From: Ceratopteris richardii
Lineage: Eukaryota > Streptophyta > Polypodiopsida > Polypodiales > Pteridaceae
DNA: 64,000 nt
Direction: 5' to 3'
Assembly (NCBI GenBank): GCA_020310875.1
Contig: MU260053.1
Coordinates: 423,501 to 487,500, forward strand
Position numbers and translations under genes: made by a program
Shown: positions 43,376 through 53,857 of the stretch, piece after piece
How the letters are laid out: every line of letters begins with the position of its first letter
How positions within the stretch are numbered: position 1 is the stretch's first letter
The notes under the pieces: model-generated
The model's input: only the letters and a program-made list of their open reading frames with translations
What the model was told of the DNA's origin: nothing
Databases searched by the model: none

Positions 43376-44049
43376 TGCTTCTTACCTTTAGCTTCATCAT
43401 AGTTCTGAGGTTCTTCATCATCTTTGACCATATATGCATAGTTCTTCTGAGTTATGTAAGAAGTATCATAAGAATACCTTTCTGGTTGTCTTCTAGTCCT
43501 GCTTGACCTTCTTGGTTCACATTCTTCATATGTGTCTGGATACACTTCTTCATCAAATATAGGAGCTTCTTCATTTCTTCTTGTTAATCCACTTGTGGAT
43601 GTACTTGCTTGCATATAGTCTTCATCTCTATTTACCTGCACAATTGATTTTCCTTTCTCACATCTTCTTACCTCTTCTTCAAATTCTTCAGCTGTATGAC
43701 TTTGATCTGCATACCAACTTTTCTGTTCATCAAATGTAACATCTCTAGAAACAAGAAATTGTTTGGTTAGAGGATTCCACAACCTGTAACCCATCTGCTT
43801 TTCATCATAACCAATGAACACATATTTTTCTGCCTTTGGTTCAAGTTTATGCCTAATCTGTGATGGCACATAAGCATATGCAATTGATCCAAACACTCTA
43901 CAATGATCTAGTGTTGGTTTCTTACCCCACCAAGCTTCATATGGAGTCATTCCATTCAGAGCTGCACATGGTAATCTATTCACAAGATATGTAGTTGTAT
44001 TTACAGCCTCAGCCCAAAGATAATTTGGACAATTCTTCTCCTTTAGCAT
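43333..44049 (-). pseudogene. Copia-A integrase C-terminal region
   Basis: A 238-codon frame continuing the integrase: CPNYLWAEAVNTTTYLVNRL, MTPYEAWWGKKPTLDHCRVF, EKYVFIGYDEKQMGYRLWNP, VSRDVTFDE, then the acidic linker to RT. It is in frame with the upstream ORF across the TGA at 44050-44052 (a Ser codon in Copia-B at that site). It ends in the 13-bp repeat expansion. Confidence 0.92.
43336..43388. repeat. 13-bp tandem repeat expansion in Copia-A pol
   Basis: Four units of CATTGCTTCTTCC-type sequence. The coding parent needs about two units (reading KKQWEEAMKEEF); two extra units add 26 bp and shift the frame. Copia-B has no expansion at the same place. Confidence 0.9.
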
Positions 44050-44052
44050 AGC

Positions 44053-46095
44053 TCAAGCAAACTCAACCAAAGTCCTGTTCCTTCTTTCTGCTACACCATT
44101 TTGTTGTGGTGTATACCTGCAAGTTATTTCTCTCTTAATACCTGCATTCCAAAGATAATCATTGAACTCTTGGGAGAAATATTCTCCCCCTCCATCAGAC
44201 CTCAGTCTTTTAAGCTTTTGACCTGTTACTCTCTCTGCATATGCATGAAAATGCTTGAAAGCTCCAAACACTTCTGATCTTTCCTTCAAAACATATAATG
44301 TTATCCATCTTGTAGCATCATCAATAAAAAGAACATAGTACCTTGAGCCACTGATAGATCCTTCTTTTGTTGGTCCCCATACATCTGTATGAATGAGCTC
44401 AAGTACTCCATCATGTTTGAATCCTTTCTTTTGAAATGGTAACCTGTGTGCTTTACCCATTTGACATGCTTCACATTTATAAACCATATGTTGACTTTGC
44501 ACATTTGGTAATCCTAGTATAGACTGATTAGCAACCATAGCTTTAATTCCTCTTTCATTGAAATGACCTAATCTCTTATGCCAGAGATCAAGTTCTGTAA
44601 TCACTGCTTCACCATGTGTGAGCAAAGCTTGACCAATGTTTCCTTGCACTCTTAAAGTAAAGAGTCTACCTTCTTTCTTACCAGAGACAATCTGATTATA
44701 TCCATTCTCTGGATCTTCCACAAATACTCCTTCATTTGTAAACCTGACTTGAAAACCTTTTTCAACTATCTGTCCCACACTAATCAAGTTTTTAGGTATT
44801 GTAGGAACATACAAAACATTGGTTAGCAAATCTGCTCCACTCTTGCATTTCACTTTTCCAATTGAATGTACACTATGTCTGGTATTATCACCTATTTGAA
44901 CTGTGTGACTCGAAATACCTTTTTCCAATTCTGACATCAATTCTATGTTTCCTGACAAATGATTAGAACATCCAGAGTCAATGTAAAATACCTTTAGATC
45001 TTCTTTGTCTGATGTGTTGATTGAATTCATCATCAATGATGTATGACTTTCATTCTGTGTGTCATTTGCATAGTTGTAGTAGGTGGTGTTGTAGGATTGA
45101 TTCTGTCCCCAACTTCTTCCTCCACCTCTACCATAGCCTCCTCTTTGACTTTGTCTACCTCTTTGAAAATTACTTTGATATCTTCCACCTCGGCCTCTGC
45201 TATTGTTATTTTGATTCTGGTTTGATCCTTGTTGGTTGTGCCAACAGTCATGAGCCAAATGATTACTCAATCCACAGATCCAGCAAGCCTTCTTGTTGTT
45301 ATTTTGATTACCTCTTCCTCTTCCAAATCCTCTTGCTCTTCCTCTACCAGTGCCTTTACCTCTTGTATAATAAGCTTGAGAACTAGACTCCTCTTCATCC
45401 TTTGCTTTACCTTTATCTCCTTTCTTCTTGTTCTTCACGTACATTGCAGAACTTTGTCCTTTATCTCCATCTCCCTTCAAGTCTTGCTCATATGTGAGCA
45501 TCAAACCAAGCAAGTGGTTCAAATCTGGAACATAATGATTTAACGAAAGTTCTGTTGATAAGACAAAAGGTTTCCACCTTTCATCCCCTCTCAAACCTGC
45601 AAGTAGCTGAGCAATCAATCTGTGATCTTCAACATCTTCATCTATGGATCCAAGACTGTCTGCAAGACACTTCATCTTAGTGACATAATCACTAATGGTT
45701 TGACTTGGCTTCTTCTTGAATGGTGTAAACTCTGACCATAGACTTGCTTTCCGTGCTTTAGTAGTGCTTTGGAAATGATACTCCAATGCATTCCATATAT
45801 CTTCAGATGATTCCAATCCTCTGATGTGTGGTAGCAAATGATCAGAGATTGTATTGTAGATGTATGCTTTTGCACTTGCATCCTTCTTCTGCCAATGCTT
45901 TAAAGCATCTAGTTCTTCTTTCTTGGGTCGGCTTTCATCTTCGAATACTGGCTTCTCTTCTTCACCTGTAACATATATCATGAGATCCTTACTCATAAGT
46001 AAGGCTTCCATTCTCATTACCCATGCGGGGTAATTATCTCTGTCCAGTTTGTCAATGGAAATATGATATGCCATAGTTCTTTCCTTCTGCTGCAA
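44053..46095 (-). pseudogene. Copia-A Gag, protease and integrase core
   Basis: A 680-codon frame. Gag: DKLDRDNYPAWVMRMEALL near the start, IRGLESSEDIWNALEYHF, then an RG-rich tract (GRGRARGFGRGRGN) and the knuckle CWICGLSNHLAHDC (about 271-284). Protease: FYIDSGCSNHLSG (Asp near 373). Pre-integrase: LDLWHKRLGHFNERGIKA and YKCEACQMGKAH. Integrase core: IHTDVWGP, RLRSDGGGEYFS and QQNGVAERRNRT, so D, D and E are intact. It ends at a TGA after VEFA. Apart from that stop this is a complete, well-preserved frame; the likely start is the Met at 46095 or MAYHIS shortly after. Confidence 0.94.
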
Positions 46096-46270
46096 CCTGT
46101 GAGCTTAAAGGATAAAGGATAATACCTTTTGAAGTTCTTTGTGTATGAGGATACTTTTGAAGTAACCTTTTGATGCCTTGTGTCTTCAAATGCTTCACCT
46201 TTCAAACTTTAATGGAAAACTTTACAAAACTTCTCGTACCTTTGTCGTCTTCTGCTCTCGAGAATCTTTC

Positions 46271-46283
46271 TGCTCTGATACCA
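46271..46283 (-). other. Copia-A primer binding site (tRNA-Met type)
   Basis: On the minus strand TGGTATCAGAGCA lies 2 bp inside the 5' LTR end and pairs with the initiator tRNA-Met 3' end. Confidence 0.93.
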
Positions 46284-46285
46284 CT

Positions 46286-47314
46286 TGTTGATGTATGAAA
46301 CACCACAAGAAATGAATTAACGTGACACTAGAACACCTCTATGGTCACCATTAACTCATTGCCACTCCAAACTTTGAGAAATGATAGCTTAAAGTGAGAA
46401 CTTTGCTTCTACAGAAATTCCTAGTCACTGAAATGACATACCTTCAGTATTTTGCTAATTTCTCCTAGCTCAAGTATTATTTCTCCATGAAACTTTATAG
46501 GCTGAAACTAGAAGAGTAGAGCTTTCCAACAAGCTATCATATGCATCAAACGGATCTCTAGAACTCAAGTTATGGCCCTCACAAGATGACCCTATATGAC
46601 CTTCCAAAACTAGAAATTTTACCTGTTTTAGTAAGAGCGCCTGTTTAAAATTAGAATTCGATGCCTAGCATCGACTTGCAACGAGAATTCGATGTCGGGC
46701 ATCGACTTGGGATGTTTTTGGCCACTTTTCAGCAGGGATTAGATGCCGGGCATCGACTTCCTGCATAAAGTCTTGATCTTTTGGACACCAAAACTATAGG
46801 TGATTTCATGCACACTTAGAATATGACTTATCAACTGGAATTCGATGCCAGGCATCGAGTTGCTCCCATAAAACTCAACCTTTCAACATACATTCGATGC
46901 CACGCATCGACTTGCTTGGAAAACTTCAATCTTTCAAATCATTGCACAGAAGACAAACACTGGAGATGGAGGAAGAAGACTGATACACAGAACTTTAACT
47001 AGTTCTTGTCATAACTATGAAAAACTCAGAAGCTTACAAGTGCTTTCTCGCTCAGAGAAGCCCGACTATACTCAGTCATACAAAAATGAGTTCTTCTCAC
47101 TTTCTCATTGTCTTCCTCATCGCGTCAGTTGATACAAACTAACTTATATAGATTTTCTTATTCTCGTGATTTTAAAAAAAACTTCTAGAACTAAAGTGAA
47201 CTAACTTTACAAATATGATACATTTGTGAATTTGTCCCTTCACATAGGCATGGGGTTTTCTTCCTAAGATTTGACCTTCAAATATATGTCCAGTTAGTGA
47301 TTGTTTCTCCAACA
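46286..47314 (-). repeat. Copia-A 5' LTR (1029 bp)
   Basis: Pairs with 40791-41819 at about 99.6 percent by eye. It carries the same five palindromes (about 46653-46910) and, on the minus strand, a TATATAAGTTAG TATA-like site at about 47142-47153. Confidence 0.96.
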
Positions 47315-47319
47315 ATCAA
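47315..47319 (+). repeat. Copia-A target-site duplication, right copy
   Basis: ATCAA, identical to 40786-40790. Confidence 0.95.
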
Positions 47320-48825
47320 TAAGGATCAAAACCCTATCAAGCCCAACCCATGAGGATGTTGATGTTGAGACAATGTATTCATTATGGAGGTGATCATCCA
47401 TCTCATGCTTGTGCAAGAGGAGGACCTTCCCCACCATATCAGTATCCCTATGGAAGATGACCCTTATAGGGACCAAGCTTTTATTGTCACATTGAGCAGA
47501 AGTACACTAATCATAATATTGATAATTGTCCTTACAATAAACAACCTAAACAACCACAACCTCAACAATATAGATCGTATGGTTATCCATCTAGAGAACA
47601 AGATAGGGAGGCTCCCATGTATGCTCCATATTAAAGACCTACACTGGTTCAATTATCATATGAGTATTAAGGATACATCCAACCTCAATTGGTGTTAGGA
47701 CAACAACCATCTCACCCTCAAAACGTTGTAGCATTGAATATATGCAATCATAAGAGAACTAGAAAGAGTTGTGATACCTATAACCGCATTGACGGGCTCT
47801 GAAAAATAGCAACTAGGGTTATGAGCACATTTATGGTGATTACTAGGCTTATGATAATAATCCCATAGAATACAAAGCAACATATGAGCAATATTACTAT
47901 GAATATGATGGCTATGGAGACTCTTATGGGTTAGAATATGCCAATGTGATGTATGTTGCACCTAGATATCAAGCTCCAGTACGACAGCCAATAAGAACAC
48001 TTGCGCCAAGAGGACCTTGCTACAGATGTTGAGGGGATCATTTCCTAGGGATTGTATAATGCCTTACCATCCACCTCCTCAGAAACCTTGGGGATGATAT
48101 TTTAATGATTGTGGAAAGGAACACCTTTTTCGAGATTGTTCCAAGAATCCCTCTGGAACATCTTCGACTACTCTGATCAACATGATTGAAGTAATTGACT
48201 CCTCCAGTAATTATAAAGATTACATGGTACCATTGAAGGCTATAACAAGAGCCCAATCTAAGGAAAAAATAGAAACCCTTAGTGACCATAGATCTCAAAT
48301 TCCAATGAGTAAAAAGAGGGAAGAATCCTCAACCGTACTGGTAGAATATCTTGAAGAGTTGTCGGAAAGCTCCAGAAGAAGAAAGACCAAAAGTGGAAGT
48401 TTAGAAGAGAAAAGATTAAAAGTAAATGGATGAAGAAATTGGCGAAGGAGAAGCAAGAGTCAATAAAGGCAAAAGATTCTACAAAAGAAAGTCAAGCTAA
48501 ACAAGGAAATGATGTGGTAATGGAAGAACCGACACAAGAATGGGTAGGATCAATTAATCCGATGCATCAAGATCTACAAATGTTGTTAAAAGCTTATTAG
48601 TCGAGAATAGCGACATAACCTAGTCTAGAGAAACATGATTGATGTTACCCTGGAGGAGACCTAGAAAATGAGATATTGGAATTATGCAAGAAGATTATCA
48701 AAGTTGCTCAAACCACACAAGAAAAACGGATTCCAACCATTCCAAAACAAGGATTCTTGAGAAGAAGTTTCAATAATGTTTAGAACATTATCACTCAAAT
48801 GAGACAACACAATAACAACCAAAAA
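47320..48825 (+). pseudogene. Gypsy-D Gag zinc region and start of the pol linker
   Basis: Translation in shifting frames gives CIHYGGDHPSHAC, the Cys/His block YTNHNIDNCPYNKQ, CYRC..GDHF, and DCGKEHLFRDCSKNP: the same four knuckle sites as Gypsy-2. Next comes YKDYMVPLKAITRAQSK and a Lys/Arg-rich stretch (REKIKSKWMKKLAKEK) matching the Gypsy-2 linker before protease. No protease is reached. Stops are frequent. Confidence 0.7.
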
Positions 48826-49222
48826 TGGCTGAAAGGGAATTAGGGTTGGAAATAACTAATATTGCTTCCTTAATCTTTGAGGTATAAGCAAATTGGCCAC
48901 AAGACCTATGGGTTAAAGTCCAAAAAGATAGATGGAAGAAGACTAAAGGGGATATCCGTCCGTTTAATGAATTAAATGCTTCCATAAAACAATGCATGGT
49001 TGAGAGGGAGGTAGAATTGGAAAACCTTTCTGATCAAGGCATAGAGATAAAAGAAGCTATTTTCCTGACCATACTTCCAAACTATATGGATGAGACGTAT
49101 GAGAAAAAATCTAATTTCTTCCATGCTCCCACATTTGGATGCAAGGAGAAGAGAACCTTTGAGGAAGTGTCTAGAACTCTAAAAGAGTTGAACAATGCTA
49201 AAATACATTATTCCTTAAGCTT
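48826..49222 (+). pseudogene. Unrecognised frame of about 130 codons between Gypsy-D and Copia-B
   Basis: One frame, with a single TAA, reads LGLEITNIASLIFEV, NWPQDLWVKVQKDRWKKTK, RPFNELNASIKQCMVEREVE and DETYEKKSNFFHAPTFGC. The composition is protein-like (mixed, few low-complexity runs), and it has no counterpart in Gypsy-2 at this position. I do not recognise it. It may be a host exon caught between insertions or a lineage-specific Gypsy-D linker. Confidence 0.4.
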
Positions 49223-49231
49223 AAAGATACT

Positions 49232-50101
49232 TGAAATAACGATGAATCCATGCTCAATTTTATATATACACTTGTATATAGTCGTGATATATTGTAAGAA
49301 GAAGTATAGATGATATAGAGAGGATTAGATCATAAGTTAAAATGAGATCTATCCATCATATGTAAGATGAGCTGAATAGAAGAAGTTTTCTGAGAATTTC
49401 GTGTCAATTTTTTCTCCATTTCTCCTTTTGTGCTTGATCATTTTAGAAATCCTTTTGTGTGTGTCTAATTCCATAGTTAATGCATCTATGGTCAAGTTTT
49501 GAGAGTCCAATTGCAAACAGGCTAAGAGAATTGTGGGTAGGAACATTTGTATGTGCAAATGTATTAAGTGATTTCTGAAACAAGCACAAAGGCGCAAATT
49601 CGATGGTCAATGATTTGATCAAATCTTAGTGTAGAGTGTAAAGTTGTACACAAATCAGGACTCAAAATCTAAGTTGGAAGGTAAGCCATCTATGTGTAAA
49701 AGCATTTGATTAAATGGGTTGTAGATTGAGACAACAAAGTAGTTAAAGTTGCATATGTGAAAGTCGACTGTAGAGAAAGTCTGTTTCAGACATAGGTTTA
49801 CTTATTGAAGTAAATCTGAAGTTTTACAAGTTCTTTTGAACAACTTTCACTTGTAATAGCTGCGCAAACATTAGAAGAGTGTTATGACAAAGTTTCATAG
49901 AAAACTTTAACCATTTCATTAGTCAATGGAAGAGTTTTGTGAAGCAGACTTTCCTAAGTGAAGTTATGACTCACAGAAGTAATAGAGATTCATAATTTGG
50001 TAAAGAATTCCAAAATTAATGAAGGTTTCTTGCTATTCTTGACATAGAGGTATTCTAAATTTAAGTGTAGCTTGTCTTTTGGAGATTAATCTTCTCCATC
50101 A
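49232..50101 (+). repeat. Copia-B 5' LTR
   Basis: Starts TGAAATAACGATG and ends CTTCTCCATCA. It pairs with 53858-54719. A TATATATACAC TATA-like site lies at about 49261. No coding frame of note in 49232-50323. Confidence 0.82.
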
Positions 50102-50102
50102 G

Positions 50103-50115
50103 TGGTATCAGAGCA
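50103..50115 (+). other. Copia-B primer binding site (tRNA-Met type)
   Basis: TGGTATCAGAGCA, 1 bp after the LTR, pairs with the initiator tRNA-Met 3' end. Confidence 0.93.
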
Positions 50116-50323
50116 GATTTGATCAAAGTTGAAGGAAAGGAAGACCCCGACTACTGTAGATGTACAAAATTCAACATTTGAAGATTCAAAAGGACAAAGA
50201 TTGAAGGAAAGGCTAAAGGAAGACACTACATCAATCAAAAGGATCAAAAAGAGTAAATTTCAAAGCAAAGGTACATACATTACTCAGAAGGGTTGAAGAT
50301 TTGATAATACAGGTAAAGAAAGA

Positions 50324-51353
50324 ATGGGAGACAATCTCCAAATTGAGATGTTGGATAGAGAGAACTATCCAGCTTGGTCTATGAGGATGGAAGTTCGTCT
50401 TATGATCAAAGATCTGATGGGATACATCAAAGGAGAAGAAGAGAAGCTAGATTTTAAAGATCCTAGTGTTCCAACTAGGGAGGAGCTTGCAGATTTAAAG
50501 ATTTGGATGAAGAAGGATGCTCAAGCAAGGAGCATTATCTACATGGCAGTAAATGATTACTTGCTTCCTCATATCAGAGGACTTGAAAGTGCAAATGATA
50601 TATGGAGTGCTTTGGAGGAGCATTTTCAGATTACAACCAAATCAAGGAAAGCATCACTATGGGCAGAGTTTACCACATTCAAGAAGAAGGCTTCATAATC
50701 AATATCTGATTATGTGACAAAGATGAAAGACATTGTTGATTCTTTAGGTGCAGTTGACGAAGACATTGAAGAAGATAAATTGGTAACACAAATTAGTACA
50801 GGTCTAAGAGGAGATGAGAAGTGGAAGCCTTTCATATTGTCAACAGAACTTTCATTGGATCATTTTACTCTTGATTTGAATCAATTCCTAGGACATATGC
50901 TAACTTTTGAGAATGATATCAAAGGAGATCTTGATAAGAGTGTAGGTCATGCAATGTATTCTAAGGATAAGAAGAAAGCTATCAAAGGAAAGTAACAATC
51001 AATTGAAGATGAAGGTACTTCAAGCCAAGCAAACTTCCTAAGAAGAAGAGGAAGTGGCAGAAGTAGAGGAAGAGGCAGAAATAACAAAGACAATGTCAAA
51101 GCTTGTTGGACATGTGGTAAGACCAATCATCTATCTTATGAATGTTGGCATAATAATAAAAACAATGGTAACTTTAATCAGAATTTTAACCAAAGAGGAA
51201 GAGGTGGAAGAAATCAGAGAGGAAATTATAGAGGTAGAGGTGGTAGGAGTTTCTTTGGAAGAAATGGAGGAAGAAATTTCCAAACTCAATCCTACAATAA
51301 AACCTACTACGGTTATGCATCAGATTAGAAAGAAGATTCAACTCTTATTATGA
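50324..51353 (+). pseudogene. Copia-B Gag
   Basis: Starts MGDNLQIEMLDRENYPAWSM, then IRGLESANDIWSALEEHF, ISDYVTKMKDIVDSLGAVDE, WKPFILSTELSLDHF, an RG-rich part and the knuckle CWTCGKTNHLSYEC. Stops: TAA at 50696 (CAA expected by comparison with Copia-A KKPSQTISD), TAA at 50993 and TAG at about 51326. The open frame at 51054-51353 is in a different frame and is not the coding one. Confidence 0.87.
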
Positions 51354-52391
51354 ATACAACATGAGAAGCTCCAAATGAAGACTTAAGGATATTCTATATT
51401 GAATCAGGGTGTAGCAATCACCTGAGTGGAAATATTGCTTTGATGACTAGCTTGTATCATAAGGCAATCAATCATACAATTCAAACAGGTGGCAATACAA
51501 AGCACAAGGTGAAGTCAATTGGATCAGTGAAGACTAAAGATGGAAGTACTCTTTTGAGTAAGGTTTTGTATGTTCCTACAATTCCAAAGAATTTGATCAA
51601 TGTAGGACAAATTGTAGAAAAAGGATATGAAGTGAGATTTACTAATGATGGAGTTTATGTTGAAGATCCTAGCCAAGGGTATAAGCAAATTGTTACAGGA
51701 AAGAAAGAAGGAAATCTATTCACATTAAGGGTACAAGGTAATGTTGGACATGTTATGTTTACATACGGAGAGCAAAAGGTGTCTAAGTTGGATCTTTGGC
51801 ATAAGGGCCTTGGAAACTTCAACGAAAGAGGTATTAAATAAATGGTTAACAATGGTTCAGTGCTTGGATTACCCAATGTGGCAGGTCAACACATGACATA
51901 CAAATGTGAAGCATGTCAATTAGGTAAGGCTCACAAACATTCATACAATAAGCAAGGTTTCATGTATTCAAAAAGACTTGAATTGGTACATACAGATGTG
52001 TGGGGTCCTTCAAAGGACTTTAGCATAAATGGTTCAAGATATTATGTCATTTATGTTGATGATGCTACCAAGTGGATCACTATTTACGTTATCAAAGATA
52101 AGTCAGAAGTGTTTAGTACATTTAAACACTGTCATGCATATGCAGAAAGAATTACAGGACAAAAATTGAAGAGGTTAAGATCAGATGGAGGGGGTGAGTA
52201 TTTCTCAAATGAATTCAGTGATTATTTGTGGAATGCAGGTAAAGAGAAAAGTTACTTGTAGGTACTCTCCTCAACAAAATGGTCTAGCAAAAAGGAGAAA
52301 TAGAACTCTTATTGAGTTTGCAAGTTCAATGATGAAAGAGAAGAATTGCCCTAATTATTTGTGGGTTGAGGCTGTAAATACAGCCACATAA
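51354..52391 (+). pseudogene. Copia-B protease and integrase core
   Basis: The protease active site reads FYIESGCSNHLSG, Glu in place of the catalytic Asp of Copia-A FYIDSG, so it is probably dead. Pre-integrase: LDLWHKGLGNFNERGIK, with the His of LGH changed to Asn, then a TAA at 51839, and YKCEACQLGKAH. Integrase: VHTDVWGPSK, LRSDGGGEYFS, then a shift at about 52230 and QQNGLAKRRNRT, where the usual catalytic AER reads AKR, so the Glu is lost as well. Confidence 0.86.
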
Positions 52392-52720
52392 TAGGCTACC
52401 ATGTAAAGCTTTGTAGGGTATGACACCATATGAAGCTTGGTGGGGTAAGAGACCTACATTAGATCATTGCAAAGTATTTGTTTGTTTAGTCTATGCTTAT
52501 GTTCCTTCTCAATTAAGGCATAAATTGGAACCAAAGGCTGAAAAATATGTGTTCATTGGTTATGATGATAAGCAAATGGGATACATGTTGTGGAGTCCAT
52601 CTACAAAGCAATTCCTTGTATCAAAGGATGTCACATTTGATGAGCAAGATACTTGGTACTCATGTACAAATAGTGCTTATGCAAGTCTTGAAGAACATTG
52701 AATAAAAAAGAAAGGTAAAT
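52392..52720 (+). pseudogene. Copia-B integrase C-terminal region
   Basis: After two stops and a small deletion at 52388-52415 the frame shows MTPYEAWWGKRPTLDHCKVF, EKYVFIGYDDKQMGYMLW and LVSKDVTFDEQ, parallel to Copia-A 43700-43950. It ends in TGA at about 52699. Confidence 0.87.
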
Positions 52721-53857
52721 CAAAGGTTCAAATTCTTGAGGAAGAAGAGAATAGTGAACAGCTAGTTGAAAATGAAGAACTGCCAAGGTTTGATCCAGAA
52801 TATGATAAACCAAAGACTTCAAGAAGTGGAGAACTCAGAAGGTCATCAAGGGACAAAAGACAACCTATAAGGTATAGCTATGACACCTCTTTCTTGACAA
52901 TTAAAGATTATGCTTATTTAGTAAAAGCAAATGAAGACCCATTCACATATGATGAAGCCAAAGGAAAGGAGAATTGGGAAAAAGCTATGAAGGAAGAGTA
53001 TGATGCACTCATTGAGAATGAGACTTGGGAATTGGTACATAAACCAATTAATCAGAAGGTAATTGGATGTAAGTGGGTTTACAAAACAAAAAAATTTGCA
53101 ATTGGAAGTGTGTCTAGGTACAAAGCTAGACATGTTGTAAAAGGATATGCATAGACATATGGTGTGGACTATAATGAAACTTATAGTTGTGTTGCAAAGA
53201 CGACAACCATAAGGACTCTCATAGCTATTGCTGCTTGCAAAGGTTGGAAATTATCTCAATTAGATGTGAAGAATGCATTTTTGAATGGTTACATTTGAGA
53301 CGAAGTTTTCATGGAACAAACAGATGGTTTTAAAGTTCAATTTTATCTAGAGCATGTGTGTAATCTCAAGAGAGCTTTGTATGTCTTGAAGCAGGCCCCA
53401 AGCGCATGGAATTATGGGCTTGTAAAATTTTTGAAGGAACTTGGTTTTCAACATCAAAGGCAGATAGTAGCTTGCTAGTCAAAGCAAGTGAGGATGGATT
53501 TATCTATGTTTGTATTTATGTTGATGACATAATACTTACAGGTACAGATGAAAGGCATACAAATGCTTAAGAAGCAGATGGAGAAAGAACTCAAGATCAT
53601 TGACTTGGGAAATTTGTCATATTTCTTGGGAATGGAGATTTCATATACACGACATGGAGTATATGTGACTCAAGAAAGGTATTTGAAGAATTTGCTAATC
53701 AAGTTTAAAATGTAAGATTGCAGGATAGCACCAACTCCAATGGAAGTGAATCACAAGTTGAGTAGATATGGATGAGAAGAATTCAAAGACATGAAGCTTT
53801 ATCAGAGATTGTCTACATACACATGTACATTAGCTTTGTAAATACTTCAAAGATACT
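52721..53857 (+). pseudogene. Copia-B reverse transcriptase, C-terminally truncated
   Basis: An acidic linker (RRSSRDKRQPIRYSYDTSF), then DEAKGKENWEKAMKEEYDAL, GCKWVYKTKKFAIGSVSRYK, VKGYA followed by TAG (Gln in Copia-A), [14 protein letters not shown] followed by TGA, RALYVLKQAPSAWN. The YVDD region is in a shifted frame near 53519. ELKIIDLGNLSYFLGMEISY follows. It ends at NHKLSRYG, then KLYQRLSTYT, where the Copia-A counterpart goes on into RNase H. The deletion joins directly to the 3' LTR. Confidence 0.86.

Larger units (their letters stand above)
40791..47314 (-). mobile_element. Copia-A: full-length young Ty1/copia element (6524 bp)
   Basis: Two equal 1029-bp LTRs that differ at about four positions by eye, a perfect 5-bp target duplication (ATCAA), a tRNA-Met primer site at 46271-46283, a polypurine tract beside the 3' LTR, and gag-protease-integrase-RT-RNase H in copia order on the minus strand. 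The high LTR identity marks it as the youngest insertion in the window that can be dated. Pol has three lesions: an in-frame TGA at 44050, a 26-bp expansion of a 13-bp repeat at about 43340-43385, and a small deletion near 42168. It is inserted in Gypsy-D gag. Confidence 0.97.
37785..49222 (+). mobile_element. Gypsy-D: decayed Ty3/gypsy element, relative of Gypsy-2, host of Copia-A
   Basis: Plus-strand gag blocks at 39149-40785 and 47320-48790 match Gypsy-2 Gag in order and motif (MNLRS, TTPRGNS.VLNVLRWDRIPQDD, MKNHYDGLRDPYHHMVEFK, SFKQENSELV, LFLDGLTNGGLK, four Cys/His knuckle sites, VPLKAITRAQSK). The reading order continues across Copia-A once one ATCAA is removed, so they are one element. 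No RT, RNase H or integrase was found; the part right of 49222 is cut by Copia-B or lost. The left and right borders are approximate. Confidence 0.7.

Noticed and set aside
46271-46283. tRNA-Met gene
   Set aside because: Only the 3' end complement is present, 2 bp from an LTR; it is a primer binding site. The same holds at 37541 and 50103.
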